Origin: Paenibacillus profundus
GTDB lineage: Bacteria; Bacillota; Bacilli; Paenibacillales; Paenibacillaceae
DNA: 64,000 bases
Assembly (NCBI RefSeq): GCF_021369635.1
Contig: NZ_JAJNBZ010000005.1
Location: 188,905-252,904, forward strand
Direction of reading: 5' to 3'
Shown: positions 1 through 8,099 of the stretch, piece after piece
How positions within the stretch are numbered: the stretch's first letter is position 1
Layout: every line of letters begins with the position of its first letter
Notes under the pieces: model-generated
Seen by the model: the letters and a program-made list of their open reading frames with translations, nothing else
Databases searched by the model: none
Told to the model about the DNA's origin: nothing
Made by a program: the position numbers and the translations under genes

Positions 1-130
1 CTCGTAGCATTTTCTGGGAGCATATTCGGCATCGAATCTTGCATTCACCCTTGAAGTCCGGTACTCATGTAGTTGCCTACACTCCGTTCCTTCCTTCTTC
101 GGCTTCACGCAACCTGCTCGGTGCTGAAAG

Positions 131-155
131 CGACCTTTTGATCACGAAGCATCCT
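131..155. repeat. Dispersed repeat, copy 1 (core only)
   Basis: Holds the core TTTTGATCACGAAGCATCC that recurs near 13860 and 28430. Only the core is shared here; the flanks seen in the other two copies are absent. It covers the 3' end of the small zinc-ribbon gene. No gene is seen in bases 1-130. Confidence 0.55.
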
Positions 156-303
156 ATATGGGCTGTTCATCAATTACGAAATCTTCACGATTGTCACATA
201 CGCATTGCTTGAAGCCGGTCTCGACCCGGCCCCTTTCCCGTCTGCCCCGTAGAATAAATTTCTCACCGCATTGTCTGCAGCGAATGGTTACCTTTACCCG
301 CAC
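154..303 (-). CDS. 49-residue zinc-ribbon-like protein
   Basis: A small gene read on the minus strand from a GTG start, preceded by a clear AAGGAGG ribosome binding site at 310-316 with six bases of spacing. The product is 49 residues and basic in the middle. It has a CxxC pair at residues 9-12 and a CxC pair at 34-36, which together could bind one zinc ion. It lies about 70 bp downstream of prsW on the same strand and may be co-transcribed with it. I do not recognise a named family and the function is unknown. The good Shine-Dalgarno sequence and the cysteine spacing are the reasons to call it a gene. Confidence 0.6.
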   Translation of the reverse strand: MRVKVTIRCRQCGEKFILRGRRERGRVETGFKQCVCDNREDFVIDEQPI

Positions 304-371
304 ACAAGTCCTCCTTATTTTGGTGATTAAACTGAAAAAAAGAGCATTTGTGTACAGTATTTACCAACACG

Positions 372-1142
372 CTACATATTAATCTCTTCCTCGCGATTAA
401 CAGAATGAAACGGAGAGCGCGCATTGGCATGCCGTACCTTGCCCATCCCGTAATACCAGAGAAAGATCATGAGAGGAACAACGAACCATATCCAATAACG
501 AGTCACCATAAGCAATATCAAATCATATACACCGTGCCAGAACAAAGGTATACCTATGGAATACAGCAAATAACGGCGGGAACGGCCTCCTTTTGAAAAT
601 TTGGCTTTTCCTAAATAGTAGCCCATTATTACACCAAACAGAGCATGCCCAGATACTGGCAGCAGCGCCCGAATCAGCAGATGCGAGAATGAGGTATAAT
701 TCGACCATGCATACAGCACGTTCTCAATCGTGGCAAAACCAAGTGAGACTGCTACCGCGTACAGTATCCCATCATAATGTTCGTCGAACTCGACATGGTT
801 GTAAATCATATGATACAGGACAAACCACTTAACGAACTCTTCGACACCGGCTGAGATGATAAACGAGAATACATAAGGACTATTACCCCACCACTGCACA
901 AGTCCGTACTGAATAATAAGAATGGGAAATACGATTAAAAATCCGAGCAGGAAAATACGAATAACCATATGAATCGGTTCGTAATCGTATCGATCCTTTA
1001 AATAAAAGTAAACTAACAAAGCAATTCCCGGGGCAATCGCTGCCGTTAACAATGGCAGGATTGGCGTCGTACTTTCGCTTGTTTGCACGGCCGTTTCTGT
1101 GATGCTGGCAACAAAAGTAGTCATGGCCGAAATACAAGTCAC
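372..1142 (-). CDS. prsW: Intramembrane protease PrsW family
   Basis: PrsW is a polytopic membrane protease. In Bacillus it makes the first cut in the anti-sigma-W factor RsiW and so releases sigma-W during envelope stress. The conserved parts are visible: IAPGIALLVYFYLKDRYDYEP at the start of the core, the EEFVKWF acidic motif, the YDGILYAVAVSLGFATIENVLY helix and VSGHALFGVIMGYYLG. About 256 residues are predicted, roughly 30 more than B. subtilis PrsW, all at the N-terminus. The start is uncertain: GTG 1142 lies just after the gdh stop and behind a G-rich stretch, GTG 1154 overlaps gdh, and ATG 1124 has no good binding site. It is translationally close to the glutamate dehydrogenase gene. 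Whether RsiW is its substrate here is inferred. Confidence 0.88.
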   Translation of the reverse strand: MTCISAMTTFVASITETAVQTSESTTPILPLLTAAIAPGIALLVYFYLKDRYDYEPIHMVIRIFLLGFLIVFPILIIQYGLVQWWGNSPYVFSFIISAGVEEFVKWFVLYHMIYNHVEFDEHYDGILYAVAVSLGFATIENVLYAWSNYTSFSHLLIRALLPVSGHALFGVIMGYYLGKAKFSKGGRSRRYLLYSIGIPLFWHGVYDLILLMVTRYWIWFVVPLMIFLWYYGMGKVRHANARSPFHSVNREEEINM

Positions 1143-1144
1143 GC

Positions 1145-2395
1145 TTACACCCACCCCCGGTAGCGAGCCGCTTCCGCTATTTTACGGACACCGACCATAT
1201 AGGCGGCAAGCCTCATGTCAACTTGCTTCGTCTGGTGTACTTCGTACACTTTTAGGAATCCGCGCGTCATTAGCTTCTGCAGCTTCTGCATCACTTCTTC
1301 CTCACTCCAATAATAACCTTGATTATTTTGCACCCATTCGAAATAAGACACAATAACGCCTCCACCGCTCGCCAACACATCAGGCACGAGCAGTATCTCT
1401 CTATCCGTAACGATCTTCGTCGCTTCAATCGTAGTCGGCCCATTTGCCGCCTCGACAATGATCTGTGCTTGAATTTGATGCGCATTATGTTCGGTGATTT
1501 GATTCTCGATCGCTGCAGGTACAAGAATATCGCAAGGCTGAATGAGCAGTTCTTCGTTCGAAATCGTATTTTTGAACAGATTTGTTACCGTACCAAAGGA
1601 ATCGCGACGGTCAACCAAATCCGGGATATCCAATCCATTCGGGTCATACAACCCGCCGTGCACGTCGGATATGCCGACAACTTTGGCTCCCGCTTCATGC
1701 ATGAATTTGGACAGATAACTGCCCGCATTGCCGAAGCCCTGCACGATGACACGCGCATCTTTGAGCGGGATCCCCTTCACTTTTAATGCCTCGTAGATCA
1801 TCATAACAACGCCTTGCGCAGTCGCTGTCTCACGACCTTGCGAGCCCCCGAGCACAATCGGCTTGCCGGTAATGAAGCCAGGAGAATCAAATTCCCGGAT
1901 AACACTGTACTCATCCACCATCCATGCCATAATTTGCGCATTTGTCATGACATCAGGTGCTGGAATATCCTTCGTTGGCCCGACAATCTGGCTAATCGCG
2001 CGAACATAGCCGCGGCTTAATCGTTCCAATTCATTTAAGGACATCCGTCGCGGGTCGCAGATAACCCCGCCTTTCCCGCCTCCATAAGGGAGATCGGCAA
2101 TTCCGCATTTCAAGCTCATCCAGATGGAAAGCGCCTTAACCTCTTCTTCTGACACCTCTGGATGAAAACGAACCCCGCCTTTAGTCGGACCGACAGCATC
2201 GTTGTGCTGAGCTCGGAAACCAGTAAACATCTTCACTTTACCGTCATCCATCCGAACCGGAATACGAACGGTCAGCATACGCAGCGGTTCTTTTAACAAA
2301 TCGACCATGTCTTGTCCATAACCTAAACGATGTAGAGCTTGCTCGATTACAACTTGTGTAGATTGAAGAAGAGAATTGTGATCTTGTGCGGACAT
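1145..2395 (-). CDS. gudB: NAD-dependent glutamate dehydrogenase (GudB/RocG type)
   Basis: Converts glutamate to 2-oxoglutarate and ammonia in the cytoplasm, usually in the catabolic direction in Bacillales. The 416-residue length is normal. The substrate pocket shows GPTKGGVRFHP, and the catalytic lysine lies in PYGGGKGGV near residue 108. PAPDV contains the conserved aspartate, and the dinucleotide fold is marked by GFGNAGS. The ATG is preceded by GAGGTGA with good spacing. The gene ends against prsW. I cannot tell GudB from RocG by sequence alone, so the symbol marks the family rather than a proven orthologue. No riboswitch or obvious operator was seen upstream. Confidence 0.93.
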   Translation of the reverse strand: MSAQDHNSLLQSTQVVIEQALHRLGYGQDMVDLLKEPLRMLTVRIPVRMDDGKVKMFTGFRAQHNDAVGPTKGGVRFHPEVSEEEVKALSIWMSLKCGIADLPYGGGKGGVICDPRRMSLNELERLSRGYVRAISQIVGPTKDIPAPDVMTNAQIMAWMVDEYSVIREFDSPGFITGKPIVLGGSQGRETATAQGVVMMIYEALKVKGIPLKDARVIVQGFGNAGSYLSKFMHEAGAKVVGISDVHGGLYDPNGLDIPDLVDRRDSFGTVTNLFKNTISNEELLIQPCDILVPAAIENQITEHNAHQIQAQIIVEAANGPTTIEATKIVTDREILLVPDVLASGGGVIVSYFEWVQNNQGYYWSEEEVMQKLQKLMTRGFLKVYEVHQTKQVDMRLAAYMVGVRKIAEAARYRGWV

Positions 2396-2512
2396 CTTGA
2401 TTCACCTCATAGAGTTTAGTTAGATAGGCTCATTGATTCTATGATGTTGGTTATGTAGTGTCCAATGAGAGGAAGTCAGCATATATTGATTGACAAGTGA
2501 TGACAAATTAAA

Positions 2513-2556
2513 AACAGGGAGCTCACATATTGATGATCCAATAAGCGCTCCCTGTT
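2513..2556 (-). terminator. Terminator after the mecA-like gene
   Basis: A 10-bp inverted repeat, AACAGGGAGC paired with GCTCCCTGTT. In minus-strand sense it is followed by a short T run, as expected for the end of the mecA-like transcript. It separates that gene from gudB. Confidence 0.75.
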
Positions 2557-2571
2557 GACGATGCACGGCGC

Positions 2572-3192
2572 TTAGACACGTCGCGCTTTGAAATGAGCAC
2601 AAATTACGGATATCGCATCTTCTGCAATGATGCAGGTACCGTACTCTTCCAAAACAGCGGTTGTTACCGACGTTGCTTCCCCATATTCCGCTAAAATGGC
2701 GATAAAGCCGTGCAAGCGATGGGGCTCCATATTGGCCGGTTCCACGTGATATATCCACTGTCCGTTATATTGGTAGAGCGCGCCGGAGACGGGGAATTGA
2801 CCGTTCACCGTATGAGCCGCTTCGATGAAATGTTCAAAATCACGGAACGCGAACACGATGGTGTCGCTTTCCTCCAGTGTAACTTCCATTTCGTATACGT
2901 CGTCCAGTTCATCTTCATCCACACCGTGAGCATGGTGTGATGCGCTGTCCCAACGGGTTCGTGTGACGATGACGACCATGCCTTGTGCAGGCATTGCGAA
3001 TACTTCTACGGCAAGCGGTCCCGTCGCGTCAAATCCGAGTTCGGTATACGCTTGATCCATCATTTCCGCGAACAACTCCTGCAGCTTAGTCATTTCCTGC
3101 CACAGATCCTCGCGTTGGATCCCGCGCTCCGATAAATCGTCGAACGTAAGAAAAATACGGATTTTATCTTGACTTAGACGTTCGATTTTCAT
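2572..3192 (-). CDS. MecA/YpbH-family adaptor protein
   Basis: MecA-family adaptors bring substrates such as ComK to the ClpC/ClpP protease. The 206-residue product begins MKIERLSQDKIRIFLTFDDL, the typical MecA N-terminal substrate-binding region. A charged linker follows (about residues 90-105), then a C-terminal half with the FEHFIEAAH segment and the IAEYGEAT motif of the ClpC-binding domain. B. subtilis has two paralogues, MecA and YpbH, and I cannot say which this equals. The target protein in this organism is unknown. It is a single gene with its own terminator; the upstream gap (3193-3358) is AT-rich and probably holds the promoter. Confidence 0.85.
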   Translation of the reverse strand: MKIERLSQDKIRIFLTFDDLSERGIQREDLWQEMTKLQELFAEMMDQAYTELGFDATGPLAVEVFAMPAQGMVVIVTRTRWDSASHHAHGVDEDELDDVYEMEVTLEESDTIVFAFRDFEHFIEAAHTVNGQFPVSGALYQYNGQWIYHVEPANMEPHRLHGFIAILAEYGEATSVTTAVLEEYGTCIIAEDAISVICAHFKARRV

Positions 3193-3359
3193 GACAGGAC
3201 CCTCCTTTACAGCTTCGGTTATAACAGATTATGAAGCAACATATAATATGTGCTGAAAATGGTTCTATGTAACTCATGTTATCATTATTTCAAATGTTTT
3301 GCACTACATAAAATAGACGCACAAGGTTATGTATGGAAAAGTAAATTATTACAAAAATA

Positions 3360-3385
3360 AAGCAACCGCTCTAATGCGGTTGCTT
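3360..3385 (-). terminator. Terminator after the YtxH-like gene
   Basis: Perfect 10-bp stem AAGCAACCGC/GCGGTTGCTT with a 6-base loop. It is followed in minus-strand sense by TTATTTTTG. It ends the minus-strand transcript that includes 3459-3908. Confidence 0.8.
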
Positions 3386-3458
3386 CATCGAGTAAACCAT
3401 AATTAATCCTTAACGATGGACATGCGTAAAGAGGTTCATTCCAGTTAGAAGCAAACGA

Positions 3459-3908
3459 TTAATGAGTTGATTGTTGCTCGATGCTGCTGGCGGATTTCGA
3501 ACGATCCGCCACTTGGGCCTTGGCGATATTTTGCGACGCCGACTCTGCCGCTGACGACTTATTGGATGCCAACGTCGCCGGAACCGGAGCCAGTCCATTC
3601 TCACTCAGAATGGCATCGACTTTTCGTCTAACTTCTGGGTCGCCATCAATCAATGCTTTAATCTGGTCCAAGCTGAACCCGTCGACACTATGCTGCGCTT
3701 TCGAATCCATGAGCGTCGTCATGTTGGACATCTTCTTGGTAAGCGCGGAGTCCATTACTTTGTCCTTCGCTTTCCCCATCACATCCTGTACCATGTCGCC
3801 TGCGAGTTGAAGCTTGGACTGCAGATTCGCAAGCGAACGGCGATCCGCCATGTACATGCCCGCCAATATTCCGATTGCCGCTCCCGAAATAAATGCATTC
3901 ACTCTCAT
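3459..3908 (-). CDS. YtxH-like small membrane-anchored protein
   Basis: A 149-residue protein starting MRVNAFISGAAIGILAGMYM, a short glycine/alanine-rich membrane anchor with the 'GAAIGILAG' pattern typical of YtxH-domain proteins. A helical region follows (residues 25-75), then a disordered Ser/Ala-rich C-terminus. YtxH-like proteins are general-stress or envelope proteins of unclear function. The start is supported by an AGGA-type site directly upstream. It is the last gene before a strong terminator. Only the anchor resembles the family clearly; the rest is low-complexity. Confidence 0.6.
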   Translation of the reverse strand: MRVNAFISGAAIGILAGMYMADRRSLANLQSKLQLAGDMVQDVMGKAKDKVMDSALTKKMSNMTTLMDSKAQHSVDGFSLDQIKALIDGDPEVRRKVDAILSENGLAPVPATLASNKSSAAESASQNIAKAQVADRSKSASSIEQQSTH

Positions 3909-3979
3909 GCTGTTTCCTCCTTATTTGTTAGGATCAGTTGTAGTGTGAGCGCCGGATGTGCGAAGCATTCGGATTAATT

Positions 3980-4810
3980 TTAGGAAACACTGGCTTTGGC
4001 TCCGGAGCGGAGTATTATAAAATGCGCTTCCGGCTTGCTGTTCAAGCGAAAAGGCAGATGGGACGTGCCGAATCCCCTGCTGATGAACAGCTTCGTTCGC
4101 TGATTGGCTTCGTCTTGAAAATCATACCAGCCCGCTAAATATTTTCGGTAAAACTTGCCCGTTCGCAGCGGACCATACCCCGGAACACATATTTGACCGC
4201 CGTGCGTATGACCTGACAGCACCACATCAATGTCCTTGACATCCACCCCCCGCAGAGACAGCGGATCATGAGTAAGAACGATCGTGCAATGCGGTTCGCC
4301 TCTCGGCTCGCTCATGGCAAGGCGGATGTCGGTTCTTCCCGAGCTGAAATCATCCCAGCCCGCAATCCATATGAATTCGCCGCTCTGCTCGAGCCGCATC
4401 GCTTCATTATCCAATAGCTTAACCCCGATATCCCTCAGATCGTCATCCAATTTGCGGATATCCACTTTATAGTCGTGGTTGCCATGCACCGCGATTACCG
4501 GAGCATATTGGCGCAGACAACTCATATTATACAAACATTGTTCTAGCGGAACACCACGCTCAATCATATCCCCGCCGACCAGCACTAGCTCTGCTTTCTC
4601 ATGCTGTTCCAGTTGCGACATATGCTGCTGTGTCAACATCCTGCGATGGAAATCGGTAATAAAGAACAAGCGGACCCCGTCAAAGGATGACGGCAACCGC
4701 TCTAATACCACTTCTTCTTCTGTAATTGTAAGTCCCCGAGCTTCCCACAGCATATACCCGAAGAGAACACCGATAACTGCGATAACACCAATGATAACAG
4801 CAGCAAGCAT
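3980..4810 (-). CDS. Membrane-anchored metallophosphoesterase (YkuE/YaeI-like)
   Basis: A calcineurin-like phosphoesterase of 276 residues with an N-terminal membrane helix (residues 1-22). The metal-binding motifs appear in order: DFH, GGDM, GNHD, an LTHDP loop and GHTHGGQ, so both metal sites look intact. Related enzymes such as YkuE of B. subtilis and YaeI are membrane or wall-associated phosphodiesterases acting on lipid or nucleotide phosphates; the substrate here is unknown. The gene sits 6 bp downstream of the next minus-strand gene (4817-5206), so the CPBP protease, the tail-anchored protein and this enzyme probably form one operon. Confidence 0.85.
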   Translation of the reverse strand: MLAAVIIGVIAVIGVLFGYMLWEARGLTITEEEVVLERLPSSFDGVRLFFITDFHRRMLTQQHMSQLEQHEKAELVLVGGDMIERGVPLEQCLYNMSCLRQYAPVIAVHGNHDYKVDIRKLDDDLRDIGVKLLDNEAMRLEQSGEFIWIAGWDDFSSGRTDIRLAMSEPRGEPHCTIVLTHDPLSLRGVDVKDIDVVLSGHTHGGQICVPGYGPLRTGKFYRKYLAGWYDFQDEANQRTKLFISRGFGTSHLPFRLNSKPEAHFIILRSGAKASVS

Positions 4811-4816
4811 GGCGGA

Positions 4817-5206
4817 TTATCCCTCCAGCGCCATTTTGTGGCGTCCCCATAATAGAAGTCCGACTAATAACCCGATAAACAACAAAAATAGAACATTGTA
4901 AAACCAATTCGTCAACTTCGCATAGTCGGAAGGATACAATTCTTTACGAGAGGGTAGAGAACGGTCCTCATCTTCATCTATAGATGGAGAAACGGCAGCG
5001 ACAGCTGCCATTTCTCTAGCGGATATATCCGCCTGATGATTTGCTGTCTTTGTCTTGATGTTCGAATGATGATCGACTTTTGATTCTGATGTGTCCGTCG
5101 TATCTTCCTTCAATTGGCGTAGTGCATCCAGTGCCGGGCTATGTACGATCGAGTCTTGACTGCGAGAGAACCCTCGAAAGGACGGGTCTGAATGATTCTC
5201 GCTCAT
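4817..5206 (-). CDS. Small tail-anchored membrane protein, unknown
   Basis: A 129-residue protein with a hydrophilic, probably disordered N-terminal 90 residues rich in Ser, Asp and Glu. One C-terminal membrane helix (about residues 100-121, NVLFLLFIGLLVGLLLWG) follows, so it would be tail-anchored with the N-terminus in the cytoplasm. It overlaps the start of its own operon neighbour by four bases: the CPBP gene stop lies inside its start region. I do not recognise a family. The tight coupling to a CPBP protease on one side and a phosphoesterase on the other argues that it is a real gene. Confidence 0.6.
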   Translation of the reverse strand: MSENHSDPSFRGFSRSQDSIVHSPALDALRQLKEDTTDTSESKVDHHSNIKTKTANHQADISAREMAAVAAVSPSIDEDEDRSLPSRKELYPSDYAKLTNWFYNVLFLLFIGLLVGLLLWGRHKMALEG

Positions 5207-5793
5207 GCTTCCCTCCGAAACCGTATGATAAGTCCCATAATAAGATCAATTACAAAATGAGCCATAATTGGAGCCCACAATGTTCCCGTCCATTCATAGA
5301 CGATCCCCAAAGCGTAACTGATTAAAAATACCATCAAGGTCGGGAGCCAGTGGCGTAAATACCGAACATGGATGGTTGCAAACATAATGCTGGTCCAGTA
5401 CGGGCCAAACGCATGCTGTACAGCTCCCCGGAAGAGCATTTCTTCGCATACTCCTACTATAAAGGAGATGACGAAAATGTGCCATACCGGACGCTTGCGA
5501 AACAGCTTCTCATTGACTCCACCATCATCGTTCAGTTCCTCCGGCACGAAGCGGGATATCGCAATATCGAACAGTACGACAGCAACGGCGAGGCCACATC
5601 CCCACCACAACCAAGTCCAGCCTTCCGGCAAGCTTAGCAGCTTGAACGGATTTCTTCCTTGCAGCCAAATCCATACCAAGCCTATCGTAAGGGTTATGGC
5701 CTGAGTCAAATATAAGTTAATTAGCAAAATGCGGTCGTCTAAGTCTTGTACATTGACCTGTCGCGACTTGAAGTTTTTCCATTTTTGTTTCAT
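5203..5793 (-). CDS. CPBP-family intramembrane metalloprotease
   Basis: A 196-residue polytopic membrane protein of the CPBP (CAAX protease and bacteriocin-processing, Rce1-like) family. The diagnostic motifs are EEMLFRG (the EExxxR catalytic pair), FATIH (second catalytic histidine) and HFVID in the last helices. Members process or degrade membrane proteins, or give bacteriocin immunity; the nearest B. subtilis type is YdiL. The substrate is unknown. It heads a three-gene minus-strand operon. It may be worth testing whether it relates to envelope stress, since prsW is nearby, but that is only proximity. Confidence 0.85.
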   Translation of the reverse strand: MKQKWKNFKSRQVNVQDLDDRILLINLYLTQAITLTIGLVWIWLQGRNPFKLLSLPEGWTWLWWGCGLAVAVVLFDIAISRFVPEELNDDGGVNEKLFRKRPVWHIFVISFIVGVCEEMLFRGAVQHAFGPYWTSIMFATIHVRYLRHWLPTLMVFLISYALGIVYEWTGTLWAPIMAHFVIDLIMGLIIRFRREA

Positions 5794-5995
5794 TCCATCC
5801 CTGCCTAACCAATTCTGTTTAAATATGAACCAATAGATGAATCATAGCAGAAACTTTAAGAATCATTCAACCTTAGCTGGCGAAAAGAGAAAATCTTTAC
5901 GTAAAATGCTATGTGTTGTGTTTTTGTTCGTTATAACGAGGCAAAATAAGCGTTTTCACTCATTTCAAAGATTTCATTTTCGTTTTTTCAACCTA

Positions 5996-6024
5996 TTGAC
6001 ACTATTCTGGAAGCATGGTACATT
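5996..6024 (+). promoter_or_regulatory. Sigma-A promoter of serA
   Basis: TTGACA at 5996-6001 and TACATT at 6019-6024 with exactly 17 bp between them. It lies just upstream of the T-box leader and points towards serA. The gap 5794-5995 also holds the divergent promoter of the CPBP operon, which I could not define. Confidence 0.75.
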
Positions 6025-6039
6025 AAGTAAAATTTCATG

Positions 6040-6316
6040 AGTTAATACGGTGAAGGAAACGAACGGGCAAAGAAGCCTACAGAGAGCCGATGTTAGGTGG
6101 GAATCGGCGGTGGATTGTCATGTTCCAGCGTTCCGGAGTTGTTGCGCTGAATTCGAATAGTTAGTAGGCGTGAACGGTTCGAACCCGATATCGTTCGTTA
6201 TCTCTTTATGAGATGAAAAGGCTGTTTGTGTGAACGAACAGCGAATAAGGGTGGCACCACGAAAGAAGACTCTCGTCCCTTACTACGGTCGTAGTATGCG
6301 GATGGGAGTTTTTTTA
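6040..6316 (+). promoter_or_regulatory. T-box leader of serA (tRNA-sensing)
   Basis: A tRNA-responsive leader RNA. Stem I is closed by GCCTAC (6075-6080) and GTAGGC (6164-6169), with an AGAGAGC-type element just inside. The T-box sequence AAGGGTGGCACCACG is at 6247-6261. An intrinsic terminator follows, from about 6268 (ACTCTCGTCC) to 6309 (GGATGGGAGT) with seven Ts. On the 3' side of stem I there are two serine codons, TCG at 6153-6155 and AGT at 6159-6161, and either could be the specifier. Uncharged tRNA-Ser would then stabilise the antiterminator and turn on serA. Serine specificity is inferred from the codons and the gene. Confidence 0.9.
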
Positions 6317-6348
6317 TATGTAAACATAGTTCTAAAGGAGGAGAAACC

Positions 6349-7935
6349 ATGTTTAAAGTGTTAGTTTCGGATCCGATTAGCGATTTCGGGATTCAGCAGT
6401 TGGTGGATGCACAGGATGTTACGGTAGTAAAGCAAACGGGATTGTCGGAAGACGAGCTGGTGGAAATTATCGGAGAGTATGACGCGCTGTTGGTACGAAG
6501 CCAGACACGCGTTACCCCGCGTATTATGGAAGCAGCCAAGAAAATGAAAGTTATTGGACGCGCAGGGGTCGGTGTCGATAACATCGATCTGCAGGCGGCG
6601 ACACAGCGCGGAATTATTGTCATTAATGCTCCGGACGGAAATACAATTACGACGTGTGAGCATGCCTTTGCGATGATGATGGCGCTTGCCCGCCACATCC
6701 CGCAAGCTTACGTGAAGACGATTAGCGGCGTATGGGACCGCAAATCGTTCCTCGGCGTAGAGCTGTCGAACAAGACGCTGGGCGTCCTCGGCATGGGCCG
6801 TATCGGCAGCGAGGTAGCGAAGCGGGCCAAAGCATTCGGGATGGAAGTGATGGGCTTCGATCCGTTTATGACGGAGGAGCGAGCCGAGAAGCTTGGTATT
6901 AAACTCGGTTCGGTAGACGAAATTATCCGTGCGGCGGATTTCCTTACCGTCCATACACCGCTGACGGCCGAGACGCGCCACATGATTTCTCGCCCGCAGT
7001 TCGAAGTGATGAAGCCAGACATGCGCATTATTAACTGCGCGCGCGGCGGCATCATCGATGAGTATGCGCTCATCGAAGCATTAGATGAAGGCATCGTTGC
7101 TGGTGCAGCCTTCGACGTCTTCGAAGCGGAACCGCCGCAGGCGGACCATCCGTTCCTGCACCATCCCAAGGTCATTGTAACCCCTCACTTGGGTGCATCG
7201 ACCGTGGAAGCGCAAGAGAACGTGGCCGTGGACGTATCGGAGCAGGTGCTTCATATTTTACGCAATGAACCATTCAAGAACGCGGTCAACATGCCGCCTG
7301 TGCCGGCAAATGTTCTTAAAAAGATTCAGCCGTACTTCGGTCTTGCCGAGAAGTTGGGGCAATTCGTCTCCCAAATGGCCAAAAGTGCCGTCCATGAGAT
7401 CGTCGTCAACTATTCCGGTGACTTGGCTGAAGTGGACACGCAGCCGATTACACGCGAAATCGTCAAGGGCATTCTTTCCCAGCATTTAGGCTCGGACGTT
7501 AATGTCGTGAATTCCATGCACTTGGCAAAAGTGAGAGACATCAACATCATTGTGCAAAAATCGCACATCGCAAAGGGCTTCACCAATCTGCTCTCGGTAA
7601 CGCTTCGGACAAGTTCGGAAGAGCGTCTGGTAGCCGGTACGCTGTTAAATGGATACGGCGAGCGAATCGTGCAAATCGACAAATATCCAGTAGATATCGC
7701 GCCAGAAGGCCATATTTTGCTCATCTCGCATAATGACAAGCCTGGGGTTATCGGAACGGTCGGCACATTGCTCGGCTCCAATGACGTCAATATCGCGACG
7801 ATGCAGGTCGGACGGAAAATTGTCGGCGGCTCAGCCATCATGGTATTGTCTGTCGATAAGATGATTTCGAAAGATGTGCTTGTGCAACTGAAAAACAATG
7901 CGGATATTATTAAAGCGAAGGAAATCGTGCTGTAA
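6349..7935 (+). CDS. serA: D-3-phosphoglycerate dehydrogenase
   Basis: First step of serine synthesis: oxidises 3-phosphoglycerate to 3-phosphohydroxypyruvate with NAD. The 528-residue length matches the long Bacillus-type enzyme. Visible parts are the NAD-binding GMGRIGSEV motif near residue 147, the catalytic arginine in ARGGIIDE, the catalytic histidine in HLGAST, an intervening substrate-binding domain, and a C-terminal ACT domain (PGVIGTVGTLLGSNDVNIATM) for serine feedback. The ATG follows AAAGGAGGAG. Transcription is controlled by the T-box leader directly upstream. It is monocistronic and faces the res operon tail-to-tail. Confidence 0.97.
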   Translation: MFKVLVSDPISDFGIQQLVDAQDVTVVKQTGLSEDELVEIIGEYDALLVRSQTRVTPRIMEAAKKMKVIGRAGVGVDNIDLQAATQRGIIVINAPDGNTITTCEHAFAMMMALARHIPQAYVKTISGVWDRKSFLGVELSNKTLGVLGMGRIGSEVAKRAKAFGMEVMGFDPFMTEERAEKLGIKLGSVDEIIRAADFLTVHTPLTAETRHMISRPQFEVMKPDMRIINCARGGIIDEYALIEALDEGIVAGAAFDVFEAEPPQADHPFLHHPKVIVTPHLGASTVEAQENVAVDVSEQVLHILRNEPFKNAVNMPPVPANVLKKIQPYFGLAEKLGQFVSQMAKSAVHEIVVNYSGDLAEVDTQPITREIVKGILSQHLGSDVNVVNSMHLAKVRDINIIVQKSHIAKGFTNLLSVTLRTSSEERLVAGTLLNGYGERIVQIDKYPVDIAPEGHILLISHNDKPGVIGTVGTLLGSNDVNIATMQVGRKIVGGSAIMVLSVDKMISKDVLVQLKNNADIIKAKEIVL

Positions 7936-8051
7936 CGCAGTAACGTAATACGTGCGTGTTCAGCCTCTATAAAATTGTTCCACGACGAACAAGATTTATA
8001 GTAAAAAAACGCGTTACTCTGACAGCAACTGAGATGCAGATCTCAACAAAA

Positions 8052-8088
8052 AACTCCCTTCTCTGCCGAAATGGCGGGAAGGGAGTTG
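8052..8088 (-). terminator. Terminator between serA and resE
   Basis: Stem AACTCCCTT...AAGGGAGTT with an inner GCC/GGC pairing. In minus-strand sense it is followed by TTTTTTG, so it ends the res operon. In the plus sense the T run is weaker, but it may also stop serA. Confidence 0.8.
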
Positions 8089-8099
8089 TCGTTTGTTAG

